Shown here: positions 1 through 8,967 of the stretch, piece after piece
Layout of the letters: the number at the start of each line of letters is the position of its first letter
Position numbering within the stretch: position 1 is the stretch's first letter
Assembly (NCBI GenBank): GCA_035513345.1
Contig: DATKCF010000160.1
Span: 10,137 to 74,136, forward strand
Direction of reading: 5' to 3'
Length of the DNA stretch: 64,000 bases
Origin: DATKCF01 sp035513345
GTDB lineage: Bacteria; Gemmatimonadota; Gemmatimonadetes; Longimicrobiales; RSA9
Program-made: the position numbers and the translations under genes
Notes under the pieces: generated by a model
What the model saw: only the letters and a program-made list of their open reading frames with translations
Database searches by the model: none
What the model was told of the DNA's origin: nothing

Positions 1-752
1 ACGTCGAAATCCAGCGTATCGGGAATCTTGTCGCCACCGATGCCTTCCACCTTGTACGGATGCCCTTCGCCCTTCGTGTGCGATTCGTGGTACTCGCCGT
101 AGATCGAGCCGACCGGATCGCCCGCGATGATCCGGATCACCGGGTTCTTCTCCTTCAGGAACCGGCCCACGCCCGTCAGTGTGCCGCCTGTCCCGGCCGA
201 AGCGACGAAGTGTGTGACCCTTCCTTCCGTCTGCTCCCAGATCTCCGGCCCGGTCGTGTCGTAGTGCGCGCGCGGGTTCTCCTGATTGTAGAACTGGTTG
301 GCAAGGATTGCGCCCGGCGTTTCCTCCACGATGCGCCTGGCCGTCTGCACGTAGTTGTCGGGGTGATCGGGAGCCACAGCCGTCGGCGTGATGATGACCT
401 CGCCACCGAACGCCTTCAACAGCCGGACCTTTTCCTGGCTCATCTTGTCCGGCATGGTGAACACACAGCGGTAGCCTCGGGTCGCCGCCGCGATCGCAAG
501 GCCGATGCCCGTATTCCCGCTGGTGCCCTCGACGATCGTGCCGCCCGGTCGGAGCCGGCCCTCCCGCTCCGCCGCTTCGATGATCGCCAGACCGATCCGA
601 TCCTTGAGCGACCCGCCCGGATTGAAGAACTCGGCCTTGCCAAGGACCGGCGTGCGTGCCTCATCCACCACCCGGTTCAGACGAATCATGGGCGTCCACC
701 CGATCGTCTCCATCACATGCGTGTACGGCTTACGGTTGCGCGTCTGGCTCAT
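1..752 (-). CDS. PALP-family cysteine synthase / cystathionine beta-synthase, 3' end cut by window
   Basis: PLP-dependent enzyme of the cysteine synthase/cystathionine beta-synthase fold; 250 residues are visible and the C-terminus lies outside the window. Start ATG at 752. Visible motifs in order: GGSLKDR with the PLP-binding lysine (about residue 43), the phosphate-gripping GTSGNTG loop, and SAGTGGTLTG. The N-terminus (TIGWTPMIRLN) fits both O-acetylserine sulfhydrylase and CBS. A C-terminal CBS-domain pair, which would separate the two, is not visible. A gamma-family Cys/Met PLP enzyme at 8968-10254 would make a CBS/CGL transsulfuration pair plausible, but this is inference. Confidence 0.9.
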   Translation of the reverse strand, partial: MSQTRNRKPYTHVMETIGWTPMIRLNRVVDEARTPVLGKAEFFNPGGSLKDRIGLAIIEAAEREGRLRPGGTIVEGTSGNTGIGLAIAAATRGYRCVFTMPDKMSQEKVRLLKAFGGEVIITPTAVAPDHPDNYVQTARRIVEETPGAILANQFYNQENPRAHYDTTGPEIWEQTEGRVTHFVASAGTGGTLTGVGRFLKEKNPVIRIIAGDPVGSIYGEYHESHTKGEGHPYKVEGIGGDKIPDTLDFD

Positions 753-762
753 GCGTCTCCGT

Positions 763-1158
763 TCAGGATCCTGGTGTCGGAGCGTCGCCGCTCCCCTCGG
801 GGTCGCCTTTCTGGAATCGGACCGGCACTCTCACCCACACGCTGACGCGGTCGTCGCCGCGGCGACCCGGACTGAACCGCATCGCGCGGCCGCCCCGCAC
901 CGCGGCCGAGTCGAAGTCCTCGAATCCGCTCGATCTGTCAACGAATACGCTGTCGACACCGCCGGTCGGGTTCACGAGCACCATGATCGTCGTCTCGCCT
1001 TCCAGACCGAGGTCCCACAGCTCGACCGGGTACTCCACGGGCGACGGTCCGGGCAACACGCGCGGCAGTTCGACCGGCCCGTCCGGACCGCAGCCCGCTA
1101 CCGCCACGAGCAGGCCGGCCGCCACAGCGGCGCATCCACTCATTTGCATACGATTCAT
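763..1158 (-). CDS. Lipoprotein with TonB C-terminal-like domain
   Basis: 131 aa. The N-terminus has a hydrophobic signal segment and a lipobox ending in VAGC (Cys about residue 23), so export and lipidation are expected. The remainder (about 45-120) reads as a TonB C-terminal beta-alpha-beta fold: VELWDLGLEGETTIMVLVNP, then a helix with AAVRGGRAMRFSP, then a final strand VWVRVPVRF. Such stand-alone domains are annotated as energy-transducer TonB-like. It lies 10 bp upstream of the PALP enzyme on the same strand, so co-transcription is possible. No ExbB/ExbD neighbours are visible, and its partner receptor is unknown. Confidence 0.75.
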   Translation of the reverse strand: MNRMQMSGCAAVAAGLLVAVAGCGPDGPVELPRVLPGPSPVEYPVELWDLGLEGETTIMVLVNPTGGVDSVFVDRSSGFEDFDSAAVRGGRAMRFSPGRRGDDRVSVWVRVPVRFQKGDPEGSGDAPTPGS

Positions 1159-1188
1159 GGGGTCAACATACCGCGGACCGCGGCCGCC

Positions 1189-3819
1189 TCAAAGATCGGT
1201 CCCTGTTTCGCCGCGGGCGCGAGCGTGCAGCCGGGACAGCACGTTCAGCGCTTCAAGAGGCGTCAACGTTTCCGGATCGAGCCCGCGCAGTGCGACCAGT
1301 GCGGGATGATCCGGAGCCCGGAACAGCGAGAGCTGGTCGGGCTTTGCCGTGCTCGCCGGCCGCCGCAATCCCGACCTGCCCAGACCCTCGCCGCCGCCCG
1401 AGTGTGCCCCCTCCAGCTCGTACAGAATCTCCCTCGCCCGCTCGACCACGCCCTCTGGAAGGCCGGCCAGACGGCCAACCTCGATGCCGTACGACCGGTC
1501 CGCGCCGCCCGGCCGGAGCTGGTGCAGGAACACGATGTCGTTGCCGACCTCGCGGACCGCGACATTCAGGTTGATGAGAGCGGGTAGCAGGTCGGCCAGT
1601 TGCGTCAGTTCGTGGTAGTGCGTGGCGAAGATGGTCTTCACGCCGATCGTTTCGTGCAGGTGTTCGGTGACCGCCCACGCAATGCTGACGCCGTCCCATG
1701 TCGCCGTGCCCCGGCCGATCTCGTCGAGCAACACCAATGAATGCGACGTCGCACCGTTCAGGATCGCGGCCGTCTCCTGCATCTCGACCATGAACGTCGA
1801 TTGCCCGCGAACCAGGTTGTCTGACGCGCCGACCCGCGTGAAGATGCGGTCGCACAGCGGCAGCATCGCGGACCCGGCCGGCACGAACGAACCCATCTGC
1901 GCCATCAGCTGGATCAGGCCGACCTGTCGAAGCAGCGTCGATTTGCCGGCCATGTTCGGACCCGTCAGGATCACGATGTGGCCGTCTTCATCGAGCACGA
2001 TATCGTTCGGGATGAACCTCTCGCGTGGCATCATGGTCTCGACGACAGGGTGGCGGCCCGCCGTGATCTCGAGACGATAGCCCGTGTGTACTTCCGGCCG
2101 CGCGTAGCCTCGCCGTTCCGCCGTCTGTGCCATCCCGGCCAGCACATCCAGCTCGGACACCGCGTCGGCACTCCCCTGGATGCGTGGCACTTCCCGTGCG
2201 AGACCAGCCCTCAGTTCGGCGAACAGCCGTGTCTCCAGCGTGCCGATTCGTTCCTCCGCATTCAGGATCCGCGACTCCCATTCCTTGAGATCGGGCGTCA
2301 CGAAACGTTCGGCGTTCGATATCGTCTGGCGGCGTTCGTACTCGGACGGCACGCGCTCCAGGTTCGGCCGCGTCACCTCGATGTAGTAGCCGAACACCTT
2401 GTTGTAGCCGACCTTCAGTGATGTGATGCCGGTCCGGGTCCGTTCACCGGCCTGGAACGCCGCGATCGCGTCCTGCGCACCGTCGCGCGTTGACCGCAAC
2501 GCGTCCAGTTCCTCGTCGTAGCCATCGCGGATCACGCCGCCCTCGCCCAGCACGGCGGGTGGCTCGTCGGTCAAGGCCGACTCGATGCGCGTCCGCACAT
2601 CGTCGAGCAGGTCGAGCGACGACACGACGTCCGCGATCCGTTCGGCGCCGAGTTCGCCGGCGGCGTCACGGACGTCCGGCAGCAACGCGATCGACCGGCC
2701 GAGCGCCGCCAGCTCGCGTGGCCCGATCCGGCCGGCGCCGACCTTCGCGCCGAGGCGCTCGAGGTCACGCACATCGCGTAGCGCGGCACGCAGGTCCCGC
2801 CGCCGGGGCGCATCATCGACCAGTTCGGCGACTGCGGATTGGCGGGCCCAGATCGAGCCGGCATCGACGAGCGGCCGCAGCAGCCAACGCCGAAGCAGCC
2901 GGCTTCCCATCGGCGTCATCGTATCATCGATCACGTCGAGCAGCGTGGCCGGTGCGCCATCGCGGCGGTCCGGCCGGAGTGTGTCGACCAGCTCGAGGTT
3001 CCGCCGTGTCATCTCGTCCAGCACCATCGCACCGTCGCGGCGCCGGATACGCGGCGGCCGCAGTGACGCCCGCGACGATGGCTGAACCTCGCCGAGATAG
3101 TTGAGGATTCCGCCCAGTACGCCGAGCAGCGGCGTGTCGCCTTCCTCGAACCCGAAGCCGGCTACCGTCTGAACCCCCCACGCACGCTTCGACTCCTCCT
3201 CGCCGGCCGCCGCATCGAAGATCCAGTCGGGCCGGTATGTTCGAATGGCACGGTCCGCGCCGGCGACACTCTCGCCTTCGAGCGACTTCGGCAGAAGCAG
3301 TTCGGAGGGCTCGAGCGCGCCGAGTTCCGATTCGATCTCGTCCGCCGTCACGCCCGCCAGGTGGATCTCGCCCGTCGACACGTCCGCGGCGGCCAGCGCG
3401 TAGTCACCCCTGTCCGCCCGTGTCAGCGCCACCAGCCAGTTGTTGCGCCGCGCGGCAAGCAGACCGTCGTTCATGACGGCGCCTGGCGTAACCGTCTCGA
3501 CGACCTCACGCCGAACCAGTCCCTTCGCGGTCGCCGGATCCTCCACCTGCTCGCACACGGCGACGCGGCGACCGAGCCGGAGCAGCCGTTCCAGGTACTC
3601 GTCCCTCGCCCTCGCGGGCACACCCGCCAGAGGAACATCCGACGCGCCGCCGTTGTTGCGCGACGTCAGCGTAAGGCCGAGCAGCTTCGCGCCTTCGACG
3701 GCGTCCTCGTTGAACATCTCATAGAAATCGCCGACGCGGAAGAAAACCAGCGCGTCCGGATGGCGCGACTTTGCCTCGCGCCACTGCTGCATCAGTGGGG
3801 TGTCATCCTGCTTCGCCAT
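1189..3819 (-). CDS. mutS: DNA mismatch repair protein MutS
   Basis: Recognises mismatched and looped DNA and starts post-replicative repair with MutL. 876 aa, normal for MutS1. The mismatch-reading Phe-X-Glu motif lies in GDFYEMF (about residue 31). The Walker A GPNMAGKST is near 616, followed by the signature and Walker B DEIGRGT block. The frame is open upstream to 3882, but the ATG at 3819 starts the conserved N-terminus (MAKQDDTPLMQQW) and has GGAGA upstream, so it is preferred. It is divergent from sucA; the promoter region for both is about 3820-4034. Confidence 0.97.
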   Translation of the reverse strand: MAKQDDTPLMQQWREAKSRHPDALVFFRVGDFYEMFNEDAVEGAKLLGLTLTSRNNGGASDVPLAGVPARARDEYLERLLRLGRRVAVCEQVEDPATAKGLVRREVVETVTPGAVMNDGLLAARRNNWLVALTRADRGDYALAAADVSTGEIHLAGVTADEIESELGALEPSELLLPKSLEGESVAGADRAIRTYRPDWIFDAAAGEEESKRAWGVQTVAGFGFEEGDTPLLGVLGGILNYLGEVQPSSRASLRPPRIRRRDGAMVLDEMTRRNLELVDTLRPDRRDGAPATLLDVIDDTMTPMGSRLLRRWLLRPLVDAGSIWARQSAVAELVDDAPRRRDLRAALRDVRDLERLGAKVGAGRIGPRELAALGRSIALLPDVRDAAGELGAERIADVVSSLDLLDDVRTRIESALTDEPPAVLGEGGVIRDGYDEELDALRSTRDGAQDAIAAFQAGERTRTGITSLKVGYNKVFGYYIEVTRPNLERVPSEYERRQTISNAERFVTPDLKEWESRILNAEERIGTLETRLFAELRAGLAREVPRIQGSADAVSELDVLAGMAQTAERRGYARPEVHTGYRLEITAGRHPVVETMMPRERFIPNDIVLDEDGHIVILTGPNMAGKSTLLRQVGLIQLMAQMGSFVPAGSAMLPLCDRIFTRVGASDNLVRGQSTFMVEMQETAAILNGATSHSLVLLDEIGRGTATWDGVSIAWAVTEHLHETIGVKTIFATHYHELTQLADLLPALINLNVAVREVGNDIVFLHQLRPGGADRSYGIEVGRLAGLPEGVVERAREILYELEGAHSGGGEGLGRSGLRRPASTAKPDQLSLFRAPDHPALVALRGLDPETLTPLEALNVLSRLHARARGETGTDL

Positions 3820-4034
3820 GCCCGCCCGCTTCTCCGTTCCCGTCCGACGCCAACGATAGCCGCGCCACCGCAGCGGCGCCAACCGCCAACCGCTCGCCGC
3901 GCGATCCCCGCATGCTACCGGAACGGGCCCCTTGCTCGGGGGCTATCATCATGCGTCGCTCACCTCGCGCCAGACCTGGACCCGGGCCCGCGCGGCGGGC
4001 ACTACTCAACCGCTGGTCATTCGGAACGGTTCAC

Positions 4035-6824
4035 ATGGAACACAAGCTGCTCTTCGACACATACAACGCGGCCTACGTTCAGGCCGCATATGACGCCTGG
4101 CTCCAGAACCCGGCCGCCGTCGAGCCCGAATGGCGAGCGCTCTTCGAACGGGACTCCGCCCACGGCGGCCTGATCGGAGCGCCTGCCGCCGCGACCGGAA
4201 CGCCGTCGAGCGCTTTCCTTCGCGCCGCGCGTGCCGCCGGCGAGCTCGTTGATGCGTACCGCCTGCACGGTCATCGGGCGGCTCGCCTCGACCCGCTCGG
4301 TTCGGCGCCACCCGGACACCCGCAGCTCGATCCCGTGTTTCACGGCATCAGCGGCGAGGAGCTGGCCGATGTTCCCGCATCCATGGTCGACCTCGAAACC
4401 TTTGGCCAGACCATCGGTGATGTCGTTTCATGGCTGCGCCACACCTACACCGGCTCGATCGGCTACGAGTTCGAGTACCTCGAGGATCCCGAGAAGCGTG
4501 AGTGGCTGCGCGACCGCATCGAGACCGGCTCGCACCGCCAGCCGCTCGCCGATGCCGAACGACGCAGGCTTCTCGAACGACTCACCGACGTCGAGGCGCT
4601 CGAGCAGTTCCTGCACCGCGCTTACCTCGGCGCCAAGCGCTTCTCGATCGAAGGCACCGACATGATGGTGCCAATGCTCGATCTTGCCATCGAACGCGCG
4701 GCCGCCACCGGCGCCGCCGAAGTCGTCATCGGCATGGCGCACCGCGGCCGTCTCAACGTGCTCGCCCACGTGCTCGGCCTGTCCGCCTCCGAACTCATCG
4801 CAAAATTCGAAGGCCGCCACGCTCGTATGGCCGGTACGGGTGACGTCAAGTATCACGTGGGCGCCGAAGGCACCTACGCCACACGCTCGGGTCACCCGCT
4901 CACCGTCCTGCTCGCACCGAACCCGAGCCACCTCGAGTTCGTCAATCCCATTGTCGAAGGCATGGCACGCGCTCGCCAGACCGATCGAACCGTCCGCCTC
5001 CTCACCCGTAACGAGAATCTCGTCCTGCCGATCCTCATTCACGGCGATGCCGCATTCTCCGCTCAGGGCGTCGTAGCCGAAACGCTCAACCTCGCTCGCC
5101 TTGCAGCATACAGGACCGGCGGTACGCTCCACATCATCGCCAACAACCAGATCGGATTCACGACCGATCCACGTGAAGCCCGTTCCGCCGATTACGCCAG
5201 CGACCTCGCCCGCGGTTTCGACGTCCCCGTGTTCCACGTCAACGCCGACGATCCCGATGCCGCACTCGCCGTGACCCGCCTGGCCATGGCGTTCCGTGAA
5301 CGGTTCCACGATGACGTCGTGATCGATCTCATCGGATACCGGCGATACGGCCACAATGAAGGCGACGAGCCGGCGTACACGCAGCCGATCGAGTACCGCA
5401 GGATCGCTGAACACCCGACGGTTCGGCGTTTGTGGGCCGATCGTCTCGTTCGCGACCGCGTGATCGACGAGGAAGGCGTGACATCGCTGTGGGACCGCGC
5501 GATCGACCGGCTGCAGGCCGTTCGCGATCAGGTTCGGGCGAATGGCGCCGGCGAGGATTTGAGGGTCGATCCTGACGCCGCTGCCGGCGACCATCCGGTT
5601 CAGGATCTGGACACGGCGGTCGACGAGGCGACGTTGCGTGCGCTGGACCGGCGCATTCACGAGTGGCCGGACGGTTTCACGATCAATCCGAAGCTCGGCC
5701 GGCAGCTTGGCAAGCGCGCGAACGTGATGGATTCGGGCGGCTCGCTCGACTGGGCGCACGCCGAGGCGCTGGCGTTCGCCAGCCTGTTGCGTGATGGCAT
5801 CCCGGTGCGCATGTCGGGTCAGGACACGGAGCGCGGCACGTTCAGCCAGCGCCATCTGGTTCTGCACGATTTCGAGACAGGCGAGAAGTACACTCCGCTC
5901 GGCCATATCGAAGGAGCGAGGGTCCCGTTCGAGATCTACAACAGCCCGCTTTCGGAGATGGCCGTCGTCGGGTTCGAATACGGCTACAGCGTCGTGGCGC
6001 CGCGTGCGCTCGTGCTCTGGGAAGCGCAGTTCGGCGACTTCGTGAACAGCGCACAGGTCATCATCGACCAGTTCCTCGTAGCCGGTCGGGAGAAGTGGGG
6101 TCAGCTGTCCCGCCTCGTCCTGCTGCTGCCGCACGCGTTCGAAGGCCAGGGACCGGAGCATTCGAGCGCCCGGCTCGAGCGCTTTCTGCAGTCATGCGCG
6201 GAAGACAACATGCGCGTGGCCAACTGCACCACGCCCGCGCAATACTTCCACATCCTGCGCAGGCAGGCGCTCAATCCCGTACGCCGGCCGCTCATCGTGA
6301 TGACACCCAAGAGCCTGTTGCGCCATCCGGCCGCGGTGAGTCCGCTTCACGAGTTCACGAGTGGCGCTTTCCAACGGGTCATTGACGACGGAACCGTCGA
6401 TGTGGATTCGGTGAAACGTGTCGCGCTGTGTACCGGCAAGATCTGCTACGACCTGATCGGCGCGGACGCTGCCGAGGGGCGAGCCCGCGACATGGTCGCA
6501 ATCGTTCGCGTCGAGGAGCTGTACCCGTTCCCGCGCGAGGAGCTGAAGACTCTACTCGATCGCTACGGTGACGTGGAGCTGGTCTGGGTTCAGGAGGAGC
6601 CGCGCAACATGGGCGCATGGTCCTGGGTCGAGTCGACCGCAAGGCGAGAGCTCGATATCGCGCCCCGCTACATCGGCCGGCCCGAGCGCGCCAGCCCCGC
6701 CGAAGGCCATGCGGCTGATCACGAACGCGAGCAGAATCGTATTATTGATGAAGCGCTGTCCATCGCGTCCGTCGATGGTCCTACGCGAGGGCGCCCCGCA
6801 ACTTCACGACAGCGGGGGCAATGA
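4035..6824 (+). CDS. sucA: 2-oxoglutarate dehydrogenase E1 component
   Basis: Thiamine-diphosphate decarboxylase of the TCA-cycle 2-oxoglutarate dehydrogenase complex, cytoplasmic. 929 aa, the usual length. Start ATG 4035 (MEHKLLFDTYNAAYV) matches the E1o N-terminal segment; the frame is open further upstream but that part is low-complexity. The ThDP motif GDAAFSAQG begins near residue 335 and NNQIGFTT near 369, with the expected spacing. The C-terminal half keeps QDTERGTFSQRH and QGPEHSSARLERFLQ. No E2 (sucB) or lpd gene follows; lemA is next, 57 bp downstream, so the complex genes are dispersed. Confidence 0.97.
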   Translation: MEHKLLFDTYNAAYVQAAYDAWLQNPAAVEPEWRALFERDSAHGGLIGAPAAATGTPSSAFLRAARAAGELVDAYRLHGHRAARLDPLGSAPPGHPQLDPVFHGISGEELADVPASMVDLETFGQTIGDVVSWLRHTYTGSIGYEFEYLEDPEKREWLRDRIETGSHRQPLADAERRRLLERLTDVEALEQFLHRAYLGAKRFSIEGTDMMVPMLDLAIERAAATGAAEVVIGMAHRGRLNVLAHVLGLSASELIAKFEGRHARMAGTGDVKYHVGAEGTYATRSGHPLTVLLAPNPSHLEFVNPIVEGMARARQTDRTVRLLTRNENLVLPILIHGDAAFSAQGVVAETLNLARLAAYRTGGTLHIIANNQIGFTTDPREARSADYASDLARGFDVPVFHVNADDPDAALAVTRLAMAFRERFHDDVVIDLIGYRRYGHNEGDEPAYTQPIEYRRIAEHPTVRRLWADRLVRDRVIDEEGVTSLWDRAIDRLQAVRDQVRANGAGEDLRVDPDAAAGDHPVQDLDTAVDEATLRALDRRIHEWPDGFTINPKLGRQLGKRANVMDSGGSLDWAHAEALAFASLLRDGIPVRMSGQDTERGTFSQRHLVLHDFETGEKYTPLGHIEGARVPFEIYNSPLSEMAVVGFEYGYSVVAPRALVLWEAQFGDFVNSAQVIIDQFLVAGREKWGQLSRLVLLLPHAFEGQGPEHSSARLERFLQSCAEDNMRVANCTTPAQYFHILRRQALNPVRRPLIVMTPKSLLRHPAAVSPLHEFTSGAFQRVIDDGTVDVDSVKRVALCTGKICYDLIGADAAEGRARDMVAIVRVEELYPFPREELKTLLDRYGDVELVWVQEEPRNMGAWSWVESTARRELDIAPRYIGRPERASPAEGHAADHEREQNRIIDEALSIASVDGPTRGRPATSRQRGQ

Positions 6825-6881
6825 CCCCGGCGGCTGCCAGCCTCCGGGACCCGGTCTCCTACAGCGAGAGGAGCGAATGCC

Positions 6882-7421
6882 ATGTGGCTGATTCTTGTCG
6901 CGATCGCGATCGTCGGCGCGGTCTGGTTGCTCTACAACCAGCTCGTCAAGCTCAAGGTCCAGTCCGACGCGGCCTGGTCCGACATCGACGTGCAGCTCAA
7001 GCGCCGCCACGATCTCGTGCCGAATCTGGTCGAGACGGTCAAGGGATACGCGACCCACGAGAAGGGCACGCTTGAAGCGGTCGTCGACGCCCGCTCGCGA
7101 GCGATGTCCGCTCAGGGCCCCGCCGATCGCGCAAGCGCGGAGAACGCACTCACAGGCACGCTCAAGTCCCTGTTCGCGTTAGCGGAGAGCTATCCACAAC
7201 TGCGCGCTGCCGAGAACTTCGGCCAGCTTCAGGCCCAGCTCTCGACCATCGAGGACGCGATCCAGAACGCTCGCCGCTATTACAACGCGGTCGTCCGCGA
7301 CCTCAATACGAAAGTCATGCAGTTCCCATCCAACCTGATCGCGCGCAACTTCGGTTTCTCCGAGCGCGAGTTCTTCGAGATGGACGATGCCGAGCGATCG
7401 GTCCCGAAGGTGAGCTTCTGA
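6882..7421 (+). CDS. lemA: LemA family protein
   Basis: 179 aa, typical LemA length. One N-terminal transmembrane segment (about residues 2-18), then the family's helical bundle with the signature RRHDLVPNLVETVKGYATHE and the later NARRYYNAVVRDLN. A strong GAGAGGAG lies upstream of ATG 6882. LemA proteins are membrane-anchored with an N-out topology; their biochemical role is not established, although they often sit beside YgcG/TPM-domain or M48 protease genes, neither of which is seen here. It is followed by a strong hairpin at 7476-7513. Confidence 0.95.
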   Translation: MWLILVAIAIVGAVWLLYNQLVKLKVQSDAAWSDIDVQLKRRHDLVPNLVETVKGYATHEKGTLEAVVDARSRAMSAQGPADRASAENALTGTLKSLFALAESYPQLRAAENFGQLQAQLSTIEDAIQNARRYYNAVVRDLNTKVMQFPSNLIARNFGFSEREFFEMDDAERSVPKVSF

Positions 7422-7475
7422 CCACCTGGCTCGGCGCGACGTCTGTCAGCTGACGGCGGACCCTGCCCTGGCAAC

Positions 7476-7513
7476 GAACGGCGCGGCGGTGATCGATCGC
7501 CGCCGCGCCGTTC
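7476..7513. terminator. Hairpin between convergent genes (likely bidirectional terminator)
   Basis: 13 perfect base pairs GAACGGCGCGGCG / CGCCGCGCCGTTC, extended inward by further pairs to a TCGA tetraloop. It sits between lemA (+) and the secreted protein gene (-). No long T-tract follows either side. Confidence 0.7.
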
Positions 7514-7565
7514 CCTGCTGGTTCGTCCAACTCGTCCCGCTCGTTCCCCGGTTCCGGTCCGGGCG

Positions 7566-8132
7566 TCAGGCGTCCTTCCGACAGCCCTTCGCTTCCACGT
7601 ACCTGGTGCTTCGACGGTCGAAGCGGAGTGTTTCCTGACGGTTCGTCCGCAGGCTGACCCACTCGCCGATCGCGAGCTTTTCGTGGATCCGGTCCGCCAG
7701 GCCGGCCGGCGTCGTCACCCCCATCTGCGGCAGCGGAACGGTCACTGTTCGAGCATGGTCCGCGCCGGGATCGAGCGACACGACGGCACACGTTGTGGCT
7801 CCGTGGAGGGAGGGCCCGGCGTCGCAGTCATCCGGGCGACCGGGCAGCGACCCGAGGAGCGGCGACCGCAGGAATCCGGGAAGCCGCGAGCCGCCGACGC
7901 GCTCGACATCGGTGTTTCGGGTGTATCTGTAGAGCCAGCCGAGGACGCCTCGCCTGGTGCGGTCCTTGTCCGCGTCGCCCTGGACCGGAACCTGGGCAAC
8001 GGCGCAGGCCGCGGTCACCGACTCACGGATCACCGGCTCCGGACCCGATCCGTCCGACGCCGTAGCGCCTGCCGGAGCCACGATCGACAGGAGCAATGCG
8101 GCGCCTGCGAGTGCCTTTGCTGGAACGATCAT
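7566..8132 (-). CDS. Hypothetical secreted protein
   Basis: 188 aa with a clear Sec signal peptide (MIVPAKALAG followed by a hydrophobic run and an APAGATA cleavage region, about residues 1-26). Start ATG 8132 is favoured by GAGG six bases upstream; the frame is open 17 codons further. The mature part has three or four cysteines (TAACAV, DDCDAG, TTCAVV, KGCRKD) that could form disulfides, but no recognisable domain. Monocistronic; divergent from the gene at 8406. Function unknown. Confidence 0.7.
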   Translation of the reverse strand: MIVPAKALAGAALLLSIVAPAGATASDGSGPEPVIRESVTAACAVAQVPVQGDADKDRTRRGVLGWLYRYTRNTDVERVGGSRLPGFLRSPLLGSLPGRPDDCDAGPSLHGATTCAVVSLDPGADHARTVTVPLPQMGVTTPAGLADRIHEKLAIGEWVSLRTNRQETLRFDRRSTRYVEAKGCRKDA

Positions 8133-8405
8133 CGCTGCCTCACTGGAGGACTGACCGGATACGCGCCGCGGAGGCCGTACCACTCATGCTACTACGATGT
8201 ACGTCGTTCGTCACATCGGCCGTACGATTCGGCCTCGCCCCGGTTTCAACCCGCCCGGCGTTCCGTCGTCAGAGGAACGAACAAGGACCCGATCCCGGGA
8301 CGCAGGTCCGCTCCCGCTGCCGGTCCCGCGTTCGGTCTCGCCGGTCGCACAGGTTTGGAACACTCGCTCTCCGTCCGGGCTCTAAGTATCAGCCAGAGGA
8401 GCTGA

Positions 8406-8933
8406 ATGGACCCATTCATCGTCGTGACACATCCGAGCTTGGTTTCCATACAGGCGAGGCAGGTTGACAGCGATCGAGTGCCCGAGGATCACATCGCGAT
8501 AGCGTTCTACTCGGGCGAGCACCTCGTTGCTCGTAGCGCCGTGCCACCGAACGCCGTCGAGCCGCTGCGCCAGTTGCTCAGCCGTCCCGTCACGCTCGCT
8601 CTTGCCGCGAAGCAGGACGACGACGGCAACATCGATGGCCGCGTCTGTATCGTCCTCCCGATGCCCGAAGGTTCCGACGATGACGAGGAACCTGACGAAC
8701 CGTGGAAGAGCAGCATCCCGCAACCGCCGCCCGGGATCGAATCGGGCGACGGGCCCGACCCGCATGCACCTCGCCTTGCGCTGATGCCGCTCGGAAACGT
8801 CATTCGGCCCGCAAAGAACCGGCGTCACGCCGATGTCGCATCCGATGCGCGCGAGATGCTCGACAACCTGCTGATGGGCCGGGCCAGCGACGCCGTCTCA
8901 CGCGCCATCGACGACCTCCTCGACAGTATTTGA
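8406..8933 (+). CDS. Hypothetical acidic protein
   Basis: 175 aa starting at ATG 8406 with GAGGAG directly upstream. It has a structured-looking N-terminal half (VVTHPSLVSIQARQV to CIVLPMPE), an acidic low-complexity linker (EGSDDDEEPDEP, about 92-103), a proline-rich stretch, and a C-terminal helix (ASDAREMLDNLLMGR). No signal peptide or membrane segment. I do not recognise a family. Good SD and codon use argue it is real. Confidence 0.65.
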   Translation: MDPFIVVTHPSLVSIQARQVDSDRVPEDHIAIAFYSGEHLVARSAVPPNAVEPLRQLLSRPVTLALAAKQDDDGNIDGRVCIVLPMPEGSDDDEEPDEPWKSSIPQPPPGIESGDGPDPHAPRLALMPLGNVIRPAKNRRHADVASDAREMLDNLLMGRASDAVSRAIDDLLDSI

Positions 8934-8967
8934 CGTCGGCCGGGCCGTTCGGGTTGCCTCGAGGCCC

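Noticed and set aside
4428..6161. Minus-strand open frame of 577 codons inside sucA
   Set aside because: Antisense shadow of a strongly conserved gene; no start signal or protein features.
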